DNA of 9,605 bases from JAFDXJ01 sp038257845. GTDB lineage: Bacteria > Bacteroidota > Bacteroidia > Chitinophagales > Chitinophagaceae. The stretch is taken from NCBI GenBank assembly GCA_038257845.1, contig JBBSQL010000070.1:1-9605 (forward strand), read 5' to 3'. Both the position numbers and the translations under genes were made by a program. The notes under the pieces are model-generated. The model was not told the DNA's origin and did not search any database. It worked only from the letters and a program-made list of their open reading frames with translations. Shown one piece after another: positions 7,257 to 9,605 of the stretch; position 1 is the stretch's first letter, and every line of letters begins with the position of its first letter.

Positions 7257-7285
7257 CAAAATTAGTGTAATGTGCTGCGCCGCAA
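7257..7285 (-). promoter_or_regulatory. Bacteroidota-type promoter for the kinase-regulator operon
   Basis: On the minus strand TTG (7283-7285) is followed after 18 bases by TAATTTTG (7257-7264). This is a full match to the Bacteroidota consensus TTG-N17-23-TAnnTTTG. The -7 element ends only six bases before the kinase ATG at 7250, so the mRNA would begin at or within a few bases of the start codon. It is the best promoter match in the window. Activity is inferred from the pattern only. Confidence 0.6.
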
Positions 7286-7436
7286 GGCCAGGCAATGGAT
7301 TAAAGGTAAATAAGAGCAGCTATAAGGTATTAAAATTTTTTCGGCAATTCAAACCCTGCTTCAAAAAAATACGTTTTATCATTAAACATGGGTTGAAACC
7401 TGTAATTTTACATTTCTAAAATATATTTAACTCCTG

Positions 7437-9413
7437 ATGGAAATAACACCCGGGCAACTTTTGAAAAAAATTCATTCCCCCCAGGATCTGAAAAAACTCA
7501 CACGCGCGCAACTGCCGAAGTTATGCGATGAATTAAGACAATATATAGTTGATATCGTGAGTGTGCATGGCGGCCATTTCGGCGCCAGCCTCGGTGTGGT
7601 TGAATTAAGTATTGCCTTGCATTATATTTATAATACGCCTTATGATCAATTGGTTTGGGATGTTGGTCACCAGGCTTATGGCCATAAGATCCTTACCGGG
7701 CGCATGGAAAATTTTGCCACCAACCGGAAATATAAAGGCCTGAGTGGTTTCCCCAAAAGAAGTGAAAGTGAATATGATACTTTTGGTGTAGGCCATTCTT
7801 CCACTTCTATTTCTGCTGCGCTGGGTATGGCTATTGCGGCAAAAATTAAAAATGAAAAAAGAAAATCCATAGCCGTGATCGGGGATGGCGCACTCACCGC
7901 CGGCATCGCTTTCGAAGCGATGAATCATGCCGGTGTTGCAGATGCGGACCTGCTCATCATTCTCAATGATAACTGTATGAGCATTGATCCGAATGTGGGT
8001 GCTTTAAAAGAATATCTTACAGACATTAGTACTTCACCAGTTTATAATAAAGTGCGCGATGATATTTGGAATATGCTGGGAAAATTACCTGTTGGAAAAA
8101 ATTTCAGCAGGGAAATGATTAGCAAATTTGAAGCGAGTGCAAAAGGCATGGTAAGTAAAAGCAGCAATTTGTTTGAAGCATTAAAATTGCGTTATTTCGG
8201 TCCAATCGACGGGCACAATATTACCAAACTGGTGGATACGTTGAAAGATCTTAAGAAAATTCCCGGGCCAAAATTGTTGCATATAATAACTATAAAAGGG
8301 AAAGGCTATGCACTTGCGGAAAAAGACCAAACAAAATGGCATGCGCCGGGTTTATTTGATAAAGTAACTGGTGAAATTTATAAAAAAACACATGCCATTC
8401 CGCAGCCACCTAAATACCAGGATGTGTTTGGGCATACAATGATTGAACTTGCGGAAGCCGATGAAAGAATCATGGGCATCACGCCGGCTATGCCGAGTGG
8501 ATCTTCATTAAAATATATGATGGAAAAAATGCCGCATCGTGCATTGGATGTAGGTATCTGCGAACAACACGCAGTCACACTCAGTGCAGGTCTTGCAACA
8601 CAGGGCATGAAAGTTTTCTGTAATATTTATTCTTCCTTTATGCAAAGAGCGTACGATATGGCCGTGCATGATGTAGCTATTCAAAAATTGCCGGTGATAT
8701 TTTGTTTGGATCGTGCGGGTTTAGTTGGTGAGGATGGGCCAACACATCATGGCGCTTATGATATCGCATATTTCCGGTGCATACCAAATATGGTGATCAG
8801 TGCGCCAATGAATGAATCTGAATTGCGGAACCTGATGTTCACCGCGCAACTCGATTCAAATAAAAATCCTTTTGTGATTCGTTATCCAAGAGGAGAAGGT
8901 GTGATGCCGGAATGGAAAACGCCTTTTGAAGAAATCAAAATTGGTACGGGCAGGAAATTATCAGATGGAACCAAAAGAAAAGATGGGAAAAATATTGCGA
9001 TACTTTCACTGGGGCATCCCGGAAATTTTGTTACTGCTGCTATTCGGGAATTAAAAACAGAAGGCATTAACCCGGCGCATTATGACCTGCGTTTTGCAAA
9101 ACCGCTGGATGAAAAAATGCTGCATGAAGTTTTTGCAAAATTTAAAAGGATCATCACTGTAGAAGATGGCTGCGTACAAGGTGGCGTGGGCAGTGCAATA
9201 CTTGAATTCATGGCGGAACATAATTATACCGCGGATGTGAAAATGCTGGGCATCCCGGACAGGATTATTGAGCATGGGTCATTGAAAGAATTGCATCGTG
9301 AATGTGGCTTTGATGCACAAGGAATTGCCGCGGCAGTACATGACATGCTGGATAAAAAAAGCGATATTGAAATTGTTGCAAAAAATAAAGATGTGAAAGC
9401 GGCAACTGTATAA
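7437..9413 (+). CDS. dxs: 1-deoxy-D-xylulose-5-phosphate synthase
   Basis: Thiamine-diphosphate enzyme of the cytoplasm that condenses pyruvate with glyceraldehyde-3-phosphate to 1-deoxy-D-xylulose-5-phosphate, the entry step of the MEP isoprenoid pathway; the product also feeds thiamine and pyridoxal synthesis in many bacteria. The 658 residues are slightly longer than the roughly 620 of the E. coli enzyme, mostly through a C-terminal extension. Visible features are His47 (GGHFGASLG), His78 (WDVGHQAYG), GHSSTS at 119-124, the ThDP/Mg motif GDGALTAG at 149-156 through LNDN at 176-179, catalytic Glu376 (GICEQHAV), the pyrimidine-domain stretch YSSFMQRAYD at 398-407, DRAGLVGEDGPTHHG at 425-439, and YPRG at 483-486. 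All key residues are present. The start ATG 7437 fits the family N-terminus. There is no Shine-Dalgarno and no convincing promoter in the 186 bases shared with the divergent kinase gene. A strong terminator follows, so the gene is probably the last or only one of its transcript. Confidence 0.97.
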   Translation: MEITPGQLLKKIHSPQDLKKLTRAQLPKLCDELRQYIVDIVSVHGGHFGASLGVVELSIALHYIYNTPYDQLVWDVGHQAYGHKILTGRMENFATNRKYKGLSGFPKRSESEYDTFGVGHSSTSISAALGMAIAAKIKNEKRKSIAVIGDGALTAGIAFEAMNHAGVADADLLIILNDNCMSIDPNVGALKEYLTDISTSPVYNKVRDDIWNMLGKLPVGKNFSREMISKFEASAKGMVSKSSNLFEALKLRYFGPIDGHNITKLVDTLKDLKKIPGPKLLHIITIKGKGYALAEKDQTKWHAPGLFDKVTGEIYKKTHAIPQPPKYQDVFGHTMIELAEADERIMGITPAMPSGSSLKYMMEKMPHRALDVGICEQHAVTLSAGLATQGMKVFCNIYSSFMQRAYDMAVHDVAIQKLPVIFCLDRAGLVGEDGPTHHGAYDIAYFRCIPNMVISAPMNESELRNLMFTAQLDSNKNPFVIRYPRGEGVMPEWKTPFEEIKIGTGRKLSDGTKRKDGKNIAILSLGHPGNFVTAAIRELKTEGINPAHYDLRFAKPLDEKMLHEVFAKFKRIITVEDGCVQGGVGSAILEFMAEHNYTADVKMLGIPDRIIEHGSLKELHRECGFDAQGIAAAVHDMLDKKSDIEIVAKNKDVKAATV

Positions 9414-9449
9414 TTATATAGATGCATTTATTTATACATTCCTCCCTGG

Positions 9450-9463
9450 ATAAAAATTTTTAT
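9450..9463. repeat. AT-only 14-bp perfect palindrome
   Basis: ATAAAAATTTTTAT is self-complementary and lies between dxs and its terminator. It contains no GC pair, so it will not form a stable RNA hairpin. It is probably incidental in an AT-rich 3' region, though it may bend DNA. Confidence 0.3.
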
Positions 9464-9470
9464 TAAAAAT

Positions 9471-9503
9471 GAGGCTGTCTCAAAAGTAGCAGCCTCTTTT
9501 TTT
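9471..9503 (+). terminator. Intrinsic terminator of dxs
   Basis: GAGGCTG (9471-9477) and CAGCCTC (9490-9496) form a perfect 7-bp, GC-rich stem around a 12-base loop, followed directly by seven T (9497-9503). The A-run before the stem (9465-9469) could pair with the T-run, which would let it also work leftward. It lies 58 bases after the dxs stop. Confidence 0.88.
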
Positions 9504-9605
9504 ATTTTCAAAAAGACAAGTCACTTTATTCACAGTTTTACTGTATAAATTAAATTGAAAAAACTGCAACAAAAAAGGGTAGATTTTTGTTTTATAAGTA
9601 TGTCA
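9504..9605. other. Right-end intergenic stretch, no gene seen
   Basis: AT-rich DNA with no credible reading frame before the window edge. It contains a short inverted repeat, ACAGT-TTT-ACTGT (9532-9544). I see no full-match TAnnTTTG promoter; TAGATTTTTG at 9581-9590 is close but has one base too many. The next gene, if there is one nearby, starts outside the window. Confidence 0.5.

Noticed and set aside
1..9605. CRISPR array, tRNA, rRNA, prophage, toxin-antitoxin or defence island
   Set aside because: I saw no regularly spaced direct repeats, no tRNA-like T-loop and acceptor pattern in the short intergenic regions, and no integrase, transposase or defence-type protein. All genes are recognisable housekeeping, signalling or metabolic families.

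Overview
The window looks like ordinary chromosomal DNA of a member of the Bacteroidota, most likely near the Chitinophagaceae. The pointers are moderate-to-low GC by eye, no clear Shine-Dalgarno sequences before the starts, a TTG-N18-TAnnTTTG type promoter, a LytS/LytTR-type two-component pair, and a bacterial geranylgeranylglyceryl phosphate synthase of the kind found in this phylum. The taxonomic placement is inference from gene content. No search was run.

Layout. Bases 1-2999 (minus) hold most of a coenzyme B12-dependent class II ribonucleotide reductase (nrdJ), which runs off the left edge inside its TSCPD domain. Bases 3000-3347 are a 348-bp intergenic region between the divergent nrdJ and GGGPS genes. 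It holds a palindrome over a candidate nrdJ promoter, an AT-rich hairpin, and a terminator-like hairpin pointing leftward. Bases 3348-4106 (plus) encode a GGGPS/PcrB-family ether-lipid enzyme. Convergent to it lies a three-gene leftward cluster: a LytS-type histidine kinase (6207-7250), a LytTR response regulator (5454-6188) and a secreted M28-family metallopeptidase (4134-5420), with gaps of 18 and 33 bases. A good Bacteroidota promoter sits directly before the kinase start. Divergent from the kinase is dxs (7437-9413, plus), followed by a strong intrinsic terminator (9471-9503) and about 100 bases with no gene.

How the genes may work together. dxs makes the first committed intermediate of the MEP isoprenoid pathway, and the GGGPS-family enzyme would join a long isoprenoid diphosphate to glycerol-1-phosphate, so the two are metabolically related, although they are not in one operon. 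The kinase and regulator form one signalling unit, with the peptidase possibly co-transcribed. nrdJ supplies deoxyribonucleotides and has no evident functional tie to the rest.

I did not find a convincing new biological system. The points most worth checking are: (a) the terminator-like hairpin upstream of nrdJ, which may end a peptidase transcript that runs antisense through the GGGPS gene; (b) the near-leaderless promoter geometry of the kinase; (c) the Asp in place of the expected Glu in the GGGPS active-site motif; and (d) the repeat-like terminator after dxs.
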